DNA of 64,000 nt, taken from assembly GCA_963726065.1 (NCBI GenBank), contig CAVSAU010000002.1, positions 186,001 through 250,000 of the forward strand. The letters are read 5' to 3'. This DNA is from Neomesorhizobium sp963726065 (GTDB taxonomy: Bacteria > Pseudomonadota > Alphaproteobacteria > Rhizobiales > Rhizobiaceae). This document shows positions 33,991-41,883 of the stretch, piece by piece (position 1 is the stretch's first letter; every line of letters begins with the position of its first letter). The notes beneath the pieces were generated by a model. It was not told the origin of the DNA and ran no database searches. It saw only the letters and a program-made list of their open reading frames with translations. The translations under genes and the position numbers were made by a program.

Positions 33991-34908
33991 ATGAACGCTC
34001 ATACACTCGCTAATGCGGGGATGTCGATGAAGCCGTCAGCCATCCTGCAAGAAGACATCACGCCCGAGGGCGGCGATTACGAAACCGTGCGCCGCGTCAT
34101 CGAGAAGATAAGCCTCGACTACCGCGACCAGCCTTCGCTGGAGACGCTGGCGGGCGAAGTCGGCGAGACCCCGACCGGCCTGCAGAAGCTGTTCACCCGC
34201 TGGGCGGGCCTGTCGCCAAAGGGTTTCCTGCAGGCCGTCACCCTCGACCATGCGCGAAAGCTGCTCGACGACGGCATGCCGCTTCTGGAAACCTCCTACG
34301 AGGTCGGCATGTCGGGTCCGGGACGCCTGCACGACCTGTTCGTCACCCATGAGGCGATGTCGCCCGGCGACTACAAGACGCGCGGCGAAGGCCTGACCAT
34401 CCACTACGGCTTCCATATCTCGCCCTTTGGCGTCGCGCTGATCATGGTTACCGACCGCGGCCTGGCCGGCCTCGCCTTCAACGACGCCGGCAGCGAGCGC
34501 ACCGCCTTCGCCGACATGTCGAGCCGCTGGCCGAACGCCACCTATGTCGAGGACATGGCGGCGACAGCACCCTATGCCGCCCGCATCTTCGATCCGTCGC
34601 GCTGGCGTTCAGAAGAACCGCTGCGCGTCGTCATGATCGGCAGCGACTTCCAGATCCGCGTATGGCAGGCGCTGCTGAAAATCCCGATGGGCAGAGCGTG
34701 CAGCTATTCGGCGATCGCCTCGGACATCGGTTCTCCGGCTGCAAGCCGCGCGGTGGGTGCGGCGGTCGGGGCCAATCCTTTGTCCTTCGTGGTGCCGTGC
34801 CATCGCGCGCTCGGCAAGTCCGGCGCGCTAACCGGCTACCACTGGGGTCTCACCCGCAAGCGTGCCATTCTCGGCTGGGAAGCCGGACAGGTGGCCGCCG
34901 ACCGCTGA
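33991..34908 (+). CDS. AraC-type HTH / methylated-DNA-protein-cysteine methyltransferase fusion (Ada-like)
   Basis: A 305-residue protein. Residues about 30-125 form an AraC-type DNA-binding domain (SLETLAGEVGETPTGLQKLF, LLETSYEVGMSGPGRLHDLF). The C-terminal part is a DNA repair methyltransferase: FQIRVWQALLKIPMGRACSY, SRAVGAAVGANPLSFVVPCH with the acceptor Cys in PCHR. Unlike E. coli Ada it lacks the N-terminal zinc domain that senses methylphosphotriesters. It removes O6-methylguanine lesions and may regulate its own synthesis. ATG at 33991 follows AAGGAGAA. Confidence 0.92.
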   Translation: MNAHTLANAGMSMKPSAILQEDITPEGGDYETVRRVIEKISLDYRDQPSLETLAGEVGETPTGLQKLFTRWAGLSPKGFLQAVTLDHARKLLDDGMPLLETSYEVGMSGPGRLHDLFVTHEAMSPGDYKTRGEGLTIHYGFHISPFGVALIMVTDRGLAGLAFNDAGSERTAFADMSSRWPNATYVEDMAATAPYAARIFDPSRWRSEEPLRVVMIGSDFQIRVWQALLKIPMGRACSYSAIASDIGSPAASRAVGAAVGANPLSFVVPCHRALGKSGALTGYHWGLTRKRAILGWEAGQVAADR

Positions 34909-34938
34909 TCCATCATCGGCGGCTTGCAGAACAGGACG

Positions 34939-34959
34939 GGCGCCGGGCGCTCCGGCGCC
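34939..34959 (+). terminator. GC-rich intrinsic terminator
   Basis: GGCGCCGG and CCGGCGCC form a perfect 8-bp stem around GCGCT, followed by TGTCTCCTTTTG. It lies 31 bases after the Ada-like stop and separates that gene from the pilin-like operon. Confidence 0.7.
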
Positions 34960-35037
34960 TGTCTCCTTTTGCGGGAACGAATAATTAACCAAGAAGGTTG
35001 TAGTCATCAACGGATACAAGCTATAGGGGAACACCAG

Positions 35038-35502
35038 ATGCGATTCCGTTGGTTTCTAGCCTCGCTGATTTGCACGGCAGCGCCGCTGCCCGCGCTTGCC
35101 GCGATCGGCAACGTGATCTTCAACGGCACCATCGCCGCGACCTGCACGCTGACGGTCGACACGAACGGCACCATGACGGTGAGCCCCGACTTGCAATCGC
35201 TGAGTTCCAACAATGCCGGCGGCGCGCGGGGCACGGTGACGTTGAGCACCACGGGCGGCGTGACGCTGGGCGTCGATCCGGTGACCTCGACCACGGCACC
35301 GGTTGCCGACGTCACCGCGACCACCTGGACGCCCACCTATGCTTCGAGCGGCGCCCACGCAATTGCCGAGACCGGCAGTTCCTCCAGCCTGACCACGCCG
35401 GGCAGTTCGACCGTGATGGTCAACCTGGCCGGCACCAAGGGTGGCAGCGACCGCTTCACCGCCGGCAGCTACCAGGTCACGGTGACGGTTCGCTGCGAAT
35501 AG
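35038..35502 (+). CDS. secreted pilin-like (fimbrial/SCPU-like) subunit A
   Basis: A 154-residue exported protein. Signal peptide MRFRWFLASLICTAAPLPAL is cut probably after LALA. The mature chain is rich in Thr, Ser, Gly and Val, with a Cys in AATCTLTVDTNGTMTVSPD and a C-terminal Cys in GSYQVTVTVRCE, an arrangement like chaperone-assembled subunits, where a disulfide joins strand one to the end. It shares TCT-x-GTMT-SP and the end Y-x-V-x-RCE with the gene at 36347, so the two are paralogues. It begins an operon with a chaperone-like gene 15 bases on. Exact family unproven. Confidence 0.6.
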   Translation: MRFRWFLASLICTAAPLPALAAIGNVIFNGTIAATCTLTVDTNGTMTVSPDLQSLSSNNAGGARGTVTLSTTGGVTLGVDPVTSTTAPVADVTATTWTPTYASSGAHAIAETGSSSSLTTPGSSTVMVNLAGTKGGSDRFTAGSYQVTVTVRCE

Positions 35503-35517
35503 GCCGGGAGGAAGGCG

Positions 35518-35913
35518 ATGACCTTGCAGCAGCGTTTCCTCGCCGCCGGGCTGGCGGTCTCGATCTCCGGCACGGCGGCTTTCGCGCAATCGATGTAGCC
35601 GATGCGCGGCGAGTTGGCGAGCTTCACCGATGCCTTCGCGGTCTGCGTCTTCCCGGCCAACCCGTACGACCACCGCATCAAGGTGGAAATCCGCGTCTAC
35701 GACCAGGATTTCCGCCCCGGTGCAGGCCCGGGTCGCGCCATCCGATTTCATGCTGGGAGGACAGGCCTCCCGTCCAGTTCTCGGGGTTGTTCCCTTCGAC
35801 GGTGCCGCCACACGCAAAGTGCGTATCTTTACCGAAGCGTCCCCTTTCCTGGCGAGCAAACGCAGATAAAGGCACAGATATGTGGAAAGTTCCTGGGCCA
35901 GCACAAACCCTGA
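35518..35913 (+). pseudogene. PapD-like fimbrial chaperone, broken
   Basis: The frame starts with a signal peptide, MTLQQRFLAAGLAVSISGTA, and then meets an in-frame TAG at 35596-35598. After it, GELASFTDAFAVCVFPANPY and HRIKVEIRVYDQDF read well. The middle (APVQARVAPSDFMLGGQASR, PFDGAATRKVRIF) is in a second frame, entered by an extra C near 35713 and left by a missing base near 35832. The end, KAQICGKFLGQHKP, is back in the first frame. The beta-rich pattern with RKVRI fits a PapD-type periplasmic chaperone. One nonsense and two compensating indels in a non-essential gene could be real decay or sequence error. Confidence 0.5.
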
Positions 35914-36350
35914 CGGCCTTGCTGGCGGCCATGATCGTCGGCGCCAACGCAGCGGCGGAAGAAATCCACTACACGCAAAACCAGACCGGCTTCACCTTGC
36001 CCGGCGTGACCTTGCCACAGGGCCAGGACGAAATGCGCGCCGCCGATGGCACCACCTGCCGCTCGGCGGTTGCAGGCAGTGGCGCTTATCTCGACGTCGG
36101 CGTCATCCAGGGCAGCGGCCTGACCTATGGCAGCAGCGTTTTTGACCTTTCTACATATGGACGCATCGTCCCCCTCGGCCGCCAGCCCAAGCGGCTCGAC
36201 TGCGCTCGGCTCTACGAACTCGAGGTGGAGCGCCTGAAGATGGAATTGAAGCTCTTGAAAATGGGGCTCGACCCCAGGGGCGAGGGGCCAGACATGGCAA
36301 CCAACGCCGGCTGGGCCGAGCAGGGCTGGAGCGACAAGGGCGGGAAATGA
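35880..36350 (+). CDS. secreted protein of unknown family in the pilin-like operon
   Basis: A 156-residue protein with signal peptide MWKVPGPAQTLTALLAAMIV. The mature part contains HYTQNQTGFTLPGVTLPQGQ and GTTCRSAVAGSGAYLDVGVI with one Cys, and ends in a charged helix LYELEVERLKMELKLLKMGL likely to form a coiled coil. It overlaps the end of the chaperone frame by 34 bases and its own stop overlaps the next start (ATGA), so it is translationally coupled to its neighbours. No known fimbrial usher or tip protein resembles it to my eye. Confidence 0.6.
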   Translation: MWKVPGPAQTLTALLAAMIVGANAAAEEIHYTQNQTGFTLPGVTLPQGQDEMRAADGTTCRSAVAGSGAYLDVGVIQGSGLTYGSSVFDLSTYGRIVPLGRQPKRLDCARLYELEVERLKMELKLLKMGLDPRGEGPDMATNAGWAEQGWSDKGGK

Positions 36351-36784
36351 GGGCGTCCCGCAAAGCTCCGGGCTTTGTATGCGGGTTGACGGCCTTGGCA
36401 GCGGCGCTCATCGGCACCTGCACTATTGTCATCGGGGCCTCTGGCACGATGACGGCGAGCCCGTTGCTCAATGTCATGGGTTCGCGCCAGCGTGGCGGCA
36501 ATGCGGCGACAGCCACCGTCAACCCGCAATCCCTTTTGTGCAGCATCCTGGCGCTGCTCGACTGCTACGCGATTTCCACGCCTGCCCCGGCGGGTTTTGC
36601 GGAAGCAAACCTGGCGCTTTCGACGATCTACAGGATCAACGGCGGCGCCGACACGCCAGGCAACATGCCGACGACCGTGGCGAACGGCAGCACAACCGTC
36701 GAGGTGGATCTAACCGCCACCAAAGCAGCCGGGCTGTTTCCCGCCGGCGCCTATCAGGCGCAGGTGGTGCTGCGCTGCGAGTGA
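36347..36784 (+). CDS. secreted pilin-like subunit B
   Basis: A 145-residue paralogue of the protein at 35038. The start MRASRKAPGFVCGLTALAAA is a short signal-like segment, followed by IGTCTIVIGASGTMTASPLL and the C-terminal FPAGAYQAQVVLRCE. Extra Cys residues occur in LLCSILALLDCYAIS. Its start overlaps the upstream stop. Like subunit A, it pairs a strand-one Cys with a terminal RCE. Probably exported and assembled with subunit A. Confidence 0.55.
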   Translation: MRASRKAPGFVCGLTALAAALIGTCTIVIGASGTMTASPLLNVMGSRQRGGNAATATVNPQSLLCSILALLDCYAISTPAPAGFAEANLALSTIYRINGGADTPGNMPTTVANGSTTVEVDLTATKAAGLFPAGAYQAQVVLRCE

Positions 36785-36859
36785 TTTCAGCCGCTTGTGG
36801 CGACGTTGGGGTGCGGCCTATATAGAGCCGGACCGAACACATCGCCGGGGAGGCATTTC

Positions 36860-37762
36860 TTGATCATCGTCATCGGCTCCATCAATCTCGATCTGATCGC
36901 CACGGTCGACCGCCTGCCGGCAGCCGGTGAGACCGTTCCTGGCGACAGCTTCAAGACCGCCCCCGGCGGCAAGGGCGCCAACCAAGCGCTCGCCGCAGCG
37001 CGCGCTGGCGAAAAAACCCGCATGATCGGCGCAGTCGGCAAGGATTCCTTCGCCACGGAAGCGCTGGCGCTGCTCGATGCCGGGGGCGTCGACCTGACCG
37101 GCGTGCATCGCGCGCACGCCAGCACCGGCACGGCGCTGATCCTGGTGGCGGCCGACGGCGAGAACATCATCGCCGTGGTGCCCGGCGCCAATGGCGCGGT
37201 CTTGCCGGGCGATCTCGCCAGGGTCGACCTCGCCGCCGGCGATGTCGTGCTCCTGCAGCACGAGATTCCGCTGCAGACGGTGGACGCCGCACTCGACGCC
37301 GCCCGCGCCGTCGGCGCGCTGACCCTACTCAACACGGCGCCTTTCCGCAGCGAAGCGGCCGCACTGCTCGAAAAGGCCGACTATGTCGTCGCCAACGAAA
37401 CCGAGTTCGATCTCTACGGCGAAGTGCTGGCGCTGAAGGGCCGCGACCGCCCGACCCGGATGAAGAGTTTCGCAGAAAAGACCGGCCGCACGATCGTCGT
37501 CACGCTGGGCGGCGAGGGCGTGCTGGCGGCGACTCCGACCGATCTGATCACGGTCCGGGCCTTGCGCATCACGCCGGTCGACACGGTGGGCGCCGGCGAC
37601 ACTTTTTGCGGCTATTTCGCCGCCGGCCTTTCATCGGGCCAGTCGCTGGAGGATGCGCTGCGGCGGGCCGCCGCCGCCGGCTCGCTGGCCTGCCTGAAGC
37701 CGGGTGCGCAGCCGTCGATCCCGCTGGGTTCCGAGGTCGCGGCGGCGATGAACCGTTTTTAG
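36860..37762 (+). CDS. rbsK: ribokinase
   Basis: A 300-residue PfkB-fold kinase that phosphorylates ribose. IVIGSINLDLIATVDRLPAA, then GGKGANQALAAARAG (sugar-binding loop), VVANETEFDLYGE, and the catalytic VDTVGAGDTFCGYFAAGLSS. The start is a TTG at 36860, seven bases after GGGGAGG; no ATG lies at a suitable place. Other ribose genes are not adjacent. The nucleoside hydrolase 0.9 kb downstream on the other strand would release ribose, so the two may act together. Confidence 0.9.
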   Translation: MIIVIGSINLDLIATVDRLPAAGETVPGDSFKTAPGGKGANQALAAARAGEKTRMIGAVGKDSFATEALALLDAGGVDLTGVHRAHASTGTALILVAADGENIIAVVPGANGAVLPGDLARVDLAAGDVVLLQHEIPLQTVDAALDAARAVGALTLLNTAPFRSEAAALLEKADYVVANETEFDLYGEVLALKGRDRPTRMKSFAEKTGRTIVVTLGGEGVLAATPTDLITVRALRITPVDTVGAGDTFCGYFAAGLSSGQSLEDALRRAAAAGSLACLKPGAQPSIPLGSEVAAAMNRF

Positions 37763-37870
37763 GGCATTTGCAGCCAGGGAATGCCTGGTTCGCTCCGGCT
37801 GGCATGGACCCGCACTTGACGCGGCCCCGGCAACATGCAGCCTGATGCTGCAAACCGTCAGGGGCCGAAA

Positions 37871-38485
37871 ATGTCGCTCGAAGTCTACATCGCCTACACG
37901 CTGGCCTGCATCGTCATCATCCTGGTGCCGGGGCCGACCGTCACCCTCGTCATCGCCTCCAGCATGCGCCACGGCACCCGCGCCGGGCTGCTCAACGTCG
38001 CCGGCACCCAGGCGGGCATCGCCGTGATGATCGCCATTGTCGGCATCGGCCTCAATTCGATGATCGCGGCGATGGGCCACTGGTTCGAATGGGTGCGGCT
38101 GCTGGGCGCGGCCTATCTCTTCTACATGGGCTGGCAGATGATTCGCTCGAGCGGCCGGCTGGCCGAGGGCGAAGCGCCGGTGACGCCGCGCGGCGGCTTT
38201 TTCCTACAGGGGTTCCTGGTTGCCGTCAGCAACCCGAAGACGCTGATCTTCTTCGGCGCCTTCATCCCGCAGTTCATCGACCACAACCTCGCCTACACCC
38301 CGCAGATCGTCATCATGGGCATCACGGCGCTGGTCTTGGCGGCGTTTTCGGACTCGGCCTACGCCATCGTCGCCGGGCGCGCCGCACGCGCCCTGTCGGC
38401 CAGCCGCGTGAAACTCCTGTCGCGCATCAGCGGCGGCGTCCTGATCGGCGGCGGCCTCTGGCTGGCGTTTTCGAGGGCGAAGTGA
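37871..38485 (+). CDS. LysE family translocator
   Basis: A 204-residue inner-membrane exporter of the LysE/RhtB family, about six helices. The N-terminal signature IILVPGPTVTLVIASSMRHG and the central GFLVAVSNPKTLIFFGAFIP are typical. Members export amino acids or related metabolites; substrate unknown. Start ATG at 37871. A CTCCCC-type hairpin repeat follows. Confidence 0.9.
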   Translation: MSLEVYIAYTLACIVIILVPGPTVTLVIASSMRHGTRAGLLNVAGTQAGIAVMIAIVGIGLNSMIAAMGHWFEWVRLLGAAYLFYMGWQMIRSSGRLAEGEAPVTPRGGFFLQGFLVAVSNPKTLIFFGAFIPQFIDHNLAYTPQIVIMGITALVLAAFSDSAYAIVAGRAARALSASRVKLLSRISGGVLIGGGLWLAFSRAK

Positions 38486-38499
38486 GCGGCGCGCATTTG

Positions 38500-38630
38500 C
38501 CTCTCCCCATTTACGGGGAGGGTGGCCGCGTAGCGACCGGGTGAGGGGGCAGATGCGAACTGCGAAGCCAGCGCCGCCCCTCATCCGCCTGCCGACGCCT
38601 TCTCCCCGAAAACGAGGAGAAGGAAGAACC
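38500..38630. repeat. composite REP-like hairpin repeat
   Basis: CTCCCC/GGGGAG (38503-38520) is followed by GGTGAGGGGGCAG, CCCCTCATCCGCCTGCCG and TTCTCCCCGAAAACGAGGAG. The parts can fold into several stems. It fills the gap between the convergent LysE and nucleoside hydrolase genes and probably ends both transcripts. The motif is familiar from rhizobial genomes (memory, not search). Confidence 0.6.
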
Positions 38631-38631
38631 C

Positions 38632-39572
38632 TTACAGCCGCCCGATGCGCTCGATCAGCAGGTCGAAAAATCCGTCATGGTCGATGTCGCGCATTACCAT
38701 GGCGTTCTTCTCACGTTTGGTGACGGCCCACCAGTCGACAACCGTCATGCCCATGGTCAGCTCCGACCCCGTCTCGACGGCGACATTGCATTCACGGCCC
38801 TTGAAAAGCTCCGGCTTGAGCAGGTAGGCGATGACGCAGGGGTCGTGCAGCGGACCGCCATCGGTGCCATATTTCTCGACGTCGAAGCGTTCGTAGAAAT
38901 CGAGCATCTGCGCGGTGGCCGTGCCGGCCCTGGTTCCCATGGTGCGGAACTTCTCGACGCGCCTGGCCGATGTCAGCGCCTTGTGGGTGACGTCGAGCGG
39001 CATCATGACGATGGGAGCGCCGGAGCGGAACACCACATCGGCGGCGTGCGGATCGACATATATGTTGAATTCGGAGGCGGGCGTGATGTTGCCACCCTCG
39101 AAGAAGCCGCCGCCCATCAGGACGATCTCCTTGATGCGCCCGGCGATCTTCGGTTCGCGGATGAGCGCCAGCGCGATGTTGGTGAGCGGTCCGAGCGGAC
39201 ACAGCGTCACCGTGCCGGCGTCTTCCTTCATCAGCGTCTCGACGATGAAATCGACGGCATGCTTTTCCTGCAGTTTCATCTTCGGTTCGGGCAGGTCGGG
39301 TCCGTCGAGACCGGTCTTGCCGTGCACATACTCGGCGGTGACCAGCGGACGCACCAGCGGCCGCACCGCACCGGAAAACACCTTGATATCGGTCTTGCCG
39401 GCCAGTTCACAGATCTTGAGCGCGTTCTTTTCGGTGTAGTTTAGCGACACGTTGCCGGCGACAGCCGTGAGGCCGAGAATTTCGAGTTCCGGGCTTGCCA
39501 GCGCCAGAAGGATCGCCACGGCATCATCCTGCCCGGGTCCGTGTCGATGATGATTTTCTGTGCCTTCGGCAT
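38632..39572 (-). CDS. inosine/uridine-preferring nucleoside hydrolase (one frameshift)
   Basis: Starts ATG at 39572 with MPKAQKIIIDTDPG, then a single missing base near 39533 moves the rest into another frame, DDAVAILLALASPELE, which runs cleanly to 38632. The restored motif DTDPGQDDA is the calcium-binding Asp cluster of the family. NIYVDPHAADVVFRSGAPIV and VEKYGTDGGPLHDPCVIAYL supply further metal and ribose contacts. The enzyme splits nucleosides into base and ribose. Length about 312 residues, normal for the family. Confidence 0.85.
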
Positions 39573-39596
39573 CTATTTCCCTTGTCCTTTTGCAGT

Positions 39597-39625
39597 CTTG
39601 AACTTGTTTGCGGCGCGGACCATAT
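39597..39625 (+). promoter_or_regulatory. heat-shock (sigma-32) promoter for hsp20
   Basis: CTTGAA (39597-39602), a 17-base spacer and CCATAT (39620-39625), followed by C, match the alphaproteobacterial RpoH pattern well. The hsp20 start lies 64 bases downstream. The fit with gene function raises confidence. Confidence 0.6.
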
Positions 39626-39688
39626 CAGGGTCATCGGGAGAAATGCCATCCGGGTTTTTCCCTTTTTCGTCGCTCCCTGGAGGACACA

Positions 39689-40117
39689 ATGTCTCGCATG
39701 ACGCCCTTTTCGAGCCCGCTTCTGCTTGGCTTCGACGCCATGGAAAAGACGCTCGAAAGGCTCGCCAAGACCGGCGACAGCTACCCGCCCTACAACATCG
39801 AACGCCTGCGTGGCGCCGATGGCGAGTGCGAAAGGCTGCGCATAACGCTGGCGGTCGCCGGCTTTTGCGATGCCGATCTGGAAGTCACCACGGAAGAAAA
39901 CCAGCTTGTCGTGCGTGGCCGCCAGGGCGAGGAAAACGCCAGCCGCGAATTTCTGCACCGCGGCATCGCCGCGCGCCAGTTCCAGCGCACGTTCGTTCTG
40001 GCGGACGGCATGAAGGTGGTGGCGGCGGAACTGAAGAACGGACTTTTGTCGATCGACCTCGACCGGCCGGAGCCCGAACGCCTGGTACGAAAAATAAACA
40101 TCTCGGTGAGAGACTGA
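39689..40117 (+). CDS. Hsp20 family small heat-shock protein
   Basis: A 142-residue alpha-crystallin-type holdase. The core includes LRITLAVAGFCDADLEVTTE and NQLVVRGRQGEE, and the groove strand VVAAELKNGLLSIDLDRPEP; the C-terminal I-x-I/V motif appears as INISV, needed for oligomer assembly. ATG at 39689 follows CTGGAGGACACA. It pairs with the DUF1150 gene 74 bases downstream, a linkage I recall as common in rhizobia. Confidence 0.93.
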   Translation: MSRMTPFSSPLLLGFDAMEKTLERLAKTGDSYPPYNIERLRGADGECERLRITLAVAGFCDADLEVTTEENQLVVRGRQGEENASREFLHRGIAARQFQRTFVLADGMKVVAAELKNGLLSIDLDRPEPERLVRKINISVRD

Positions 40118-40191
40118 GACCGGACCTTTCCGGAACCAACGGCTCTGTGGCGGGTTGGTCTAGACGACGGCCCCGCAAAAGGAGGCTTAAA

Positions 40192-40449
40192 ATGACACGC
40201 AATGAAGCAAGACCTGCAGTCACCCCGGCGCAACTCGCCCATCTCGGCGAAGGCACGGTGGCATATCTGCGCGAAATGGGCAGTGACGAGCTGATGGGCA
40301 AGTTCCCCGGCCTGCCGCAGATCGAGCCGGGCACCCGGCTGTGGGCGCTGTTCGGGGCCAACGGGCAGCCGATCCTTTTGTCGGACGAACGCGACCGCGC
40401 GCTTGCCGGCGCTTTCGAGAATGATCTTACCCCAGTCGCCCTGCACTGA
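40192..40449 (+). CDS. DUF1150 family protein
   Basis: An 85-residue cytoplasmic protein with LGEGTVAYLREMGSDELMGK and RLWALFGANGQPILLSDERD, matching DUF1150. Function unknown; its steady position after hsp20 suggests a stress role. ATG at 40192 follows AAGGAGGCTTAA. Confidence 0.85.
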   Translation: MTRNEARPAVTPAQLAHLGEGTVAYLREMGSDELMGKFPGLPQIEPGTRLWALFGANGQPILLSDERDRALAGAFENDLTPVALH

Positions 40450-40521
40450 GGATTGGACGCCCCCAAGTGACGAAGGGCGGCAAATGCCGCCCTTGAAGCC
40501 ATCCGGTCTCGCTGAACGCGA

Positions 40522-40986
40522 TCAGGCGGCGTGCGATGCTGGGGTCGACGCCAGGAAGGTATGGATCGCGGCCGCGTCCTTGGTGCCGCGGATCTTGGCC
40601 ACCGTATCGGCGTCGCGCAGCACCCGCGCGATGCGCGACAGCGCTTTCAGGTGATCGGCGCCCGCGCCTTCCGGCGCCAGGAGCAGGAACACCAGGTCAA
40701 CCGGCTGGTCGTCGAGCGCTTCGAAGTCGACCGGCTGGTCGAGGCGGGCGAAAACCCCGGTGATGCGTTTGACGCCGGCAAGCTTGCCATGCGGAATGGC
40801 GATGCCGTTGCCGACGCCCGTCGAGCCGAGACGTTCGCGCTGCAGGATGGTGTCGAAGATTTCCCGTTCCGGAATGCCCGTGGTCGCCGCGGCCTTTTCC
40901 GAGAGCATTTGCAGGAGCTGCTTCTTGGAGTTGGCCCTCAAGGCCGGCATGATTGCCGTAACCTCGATCAGATCGCTGAGATCCAT
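40522..40986 (-). CDS. ptsN: PTS IIA-like nitrogen regulatory protein PtsN
   Basis: A 154-residue EIIA-Ntr protein. The phosphorylated His lies in VGNGIAIPHGKLAGVKRITG, and VDLVFLLLAPEGAGADHLKA is the second family motif. In alphaproteobacteria it ends the nitrogen PTS phosphorelay and affects potassium transport, carbon storage and RpoN-linked functions. It lies downstream of hpf in the conserved rpoN-hpf-ptsN order. Intact. Confidence 0.95.
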   Translation of the reverse strand: MDLSDLIEVTAIMPALRANSKKQLLQMLSEKAAATTGIPEREIFDTILQRERLGSTGVGNGIAIPHGKLAGVKRITGVFARLDQPVDFEALDDQPVDLVFLLLAPEGAGADHLKALSRIARVLRDADTVAKIRGTKDAAAIHTFLASTPASHAA

Positions 40987-41058
40987 TCTTCTTGTATCCT
41001 TTGCTCTTCCCGTTCCCGCCGCAAAGCCCCACCGCCCCGCGGTCCGGTAGAGAGTTGT

Positions 41059-41637
41059 CTATCCCTTGGCCGTCACGTTCGACGGATCGATCCAGCCTAT
41101 GTTTCCGTCGGCCCTGCGATAGACGATGTTGACGTGATCGTTTCCGGCGTTGCGGAACACGAAAACGGGGCTGTCCTTGGTGTCGAGTTCGATGACGGCC
41201 GAAGCAACCGACATGGTTTTGAGCGAAATCGTCGATTCGGCCACGATGGCGGGAGCATAGTCTTCCGGCACCTCGTCCTCATCGTCGCCGACGGCCGCCA
41301 CGACCGTGTAGGCGATGTCAGTGGAATTGCCGTTGGCGCCGGTTCCGTGCGACTTCAGCTTGCGCTTGTAGCGCCTCAGCCGGGTTTCGAAACGGTCGGC
41401 GGCGGCCTCAAACGCGGCGGTCGGCTCCTGGGCGTCTCCGGTCGCCTGCAGCGCCATCCCGGAATCGAGATGGATCATGCAGTCGGCGGTGAAGCGGGAG
41501 CCCGACTTGACCACGTTGACACGGCCCGAAAAGCCGCCGTCGAAATATTTTTCGATGGCTTCGCCGATCCGACCTTCAATGCGGGTCCGGAAAGCGTCGC
41601 CGATTTCCATGTGTTTTCCCGATATGCGCAGGCTCAT
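41059..41637 (-). CDS. hpf: ribosome hibernation promoting factor, long form
   Basis: A 192-residue long HPF. The N-terminal domain (MSLRISGKHMEIGDAFRTRI, DCMIHLDSGMALQATGDAQE) sits in the ribosomal A/P sites; the C-terminal domain (VIELDTKDSPVFVFRNAGND, VNIVYRRADGNIGWIDPS) dimerises to form 100S ribosomes. Start ATG at 41637. It is 246 bases downstream of rpoN and 72 bases upstream of ptsN. Confidence 0.94.
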   Translation of the reverse strand: MSLRISGKHMEIGDAFRTRIEGRIGEAIEKYFDGGFSGRVNVVKSGSRFTADCMIHLDSGMALQATGDAQEPTAAFEAAADRFETRLRRYKRKLKSHGTGANGNSTDIAYTVVAAVGDDEDEVPEDYAPAIVAESTISLKTMSVASAVIELDTKDSPVFVFRNAGNDHVNIVYRRADGNIGWIDPSNVTAKG

Positions 41638-41883
41638 CTGAAAACTGACCTTCCTGTTCAGACTTCAAACTGTTTGGAGTTTATACCCGTGGCCGGAGCG
41701 CACAAGGTTTCCGGCGATCTCAACGCCGCTTTTTAAGTCCGAACTTTTCCGGTTGATAACAATCCCGTCTCCAGGACGGTTCCCTGCATGGACCGCAGAG
41801 GTCCGTCTCATGCGGGCGGGCTTCTAGTCACTTCGGCAGCGCTTGTCAATGAAGCCGCCGGATACCCTGCGTAAGGCGGGCCG

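Noticed and set aside
34980..35037. CtrA box (TTAA-N7-TTAA) upstream of the pilin-like operon
   Set aside because: TTAACCAAGAAGGTT has only the first half; the second half is GGTT, so the match is too weak.
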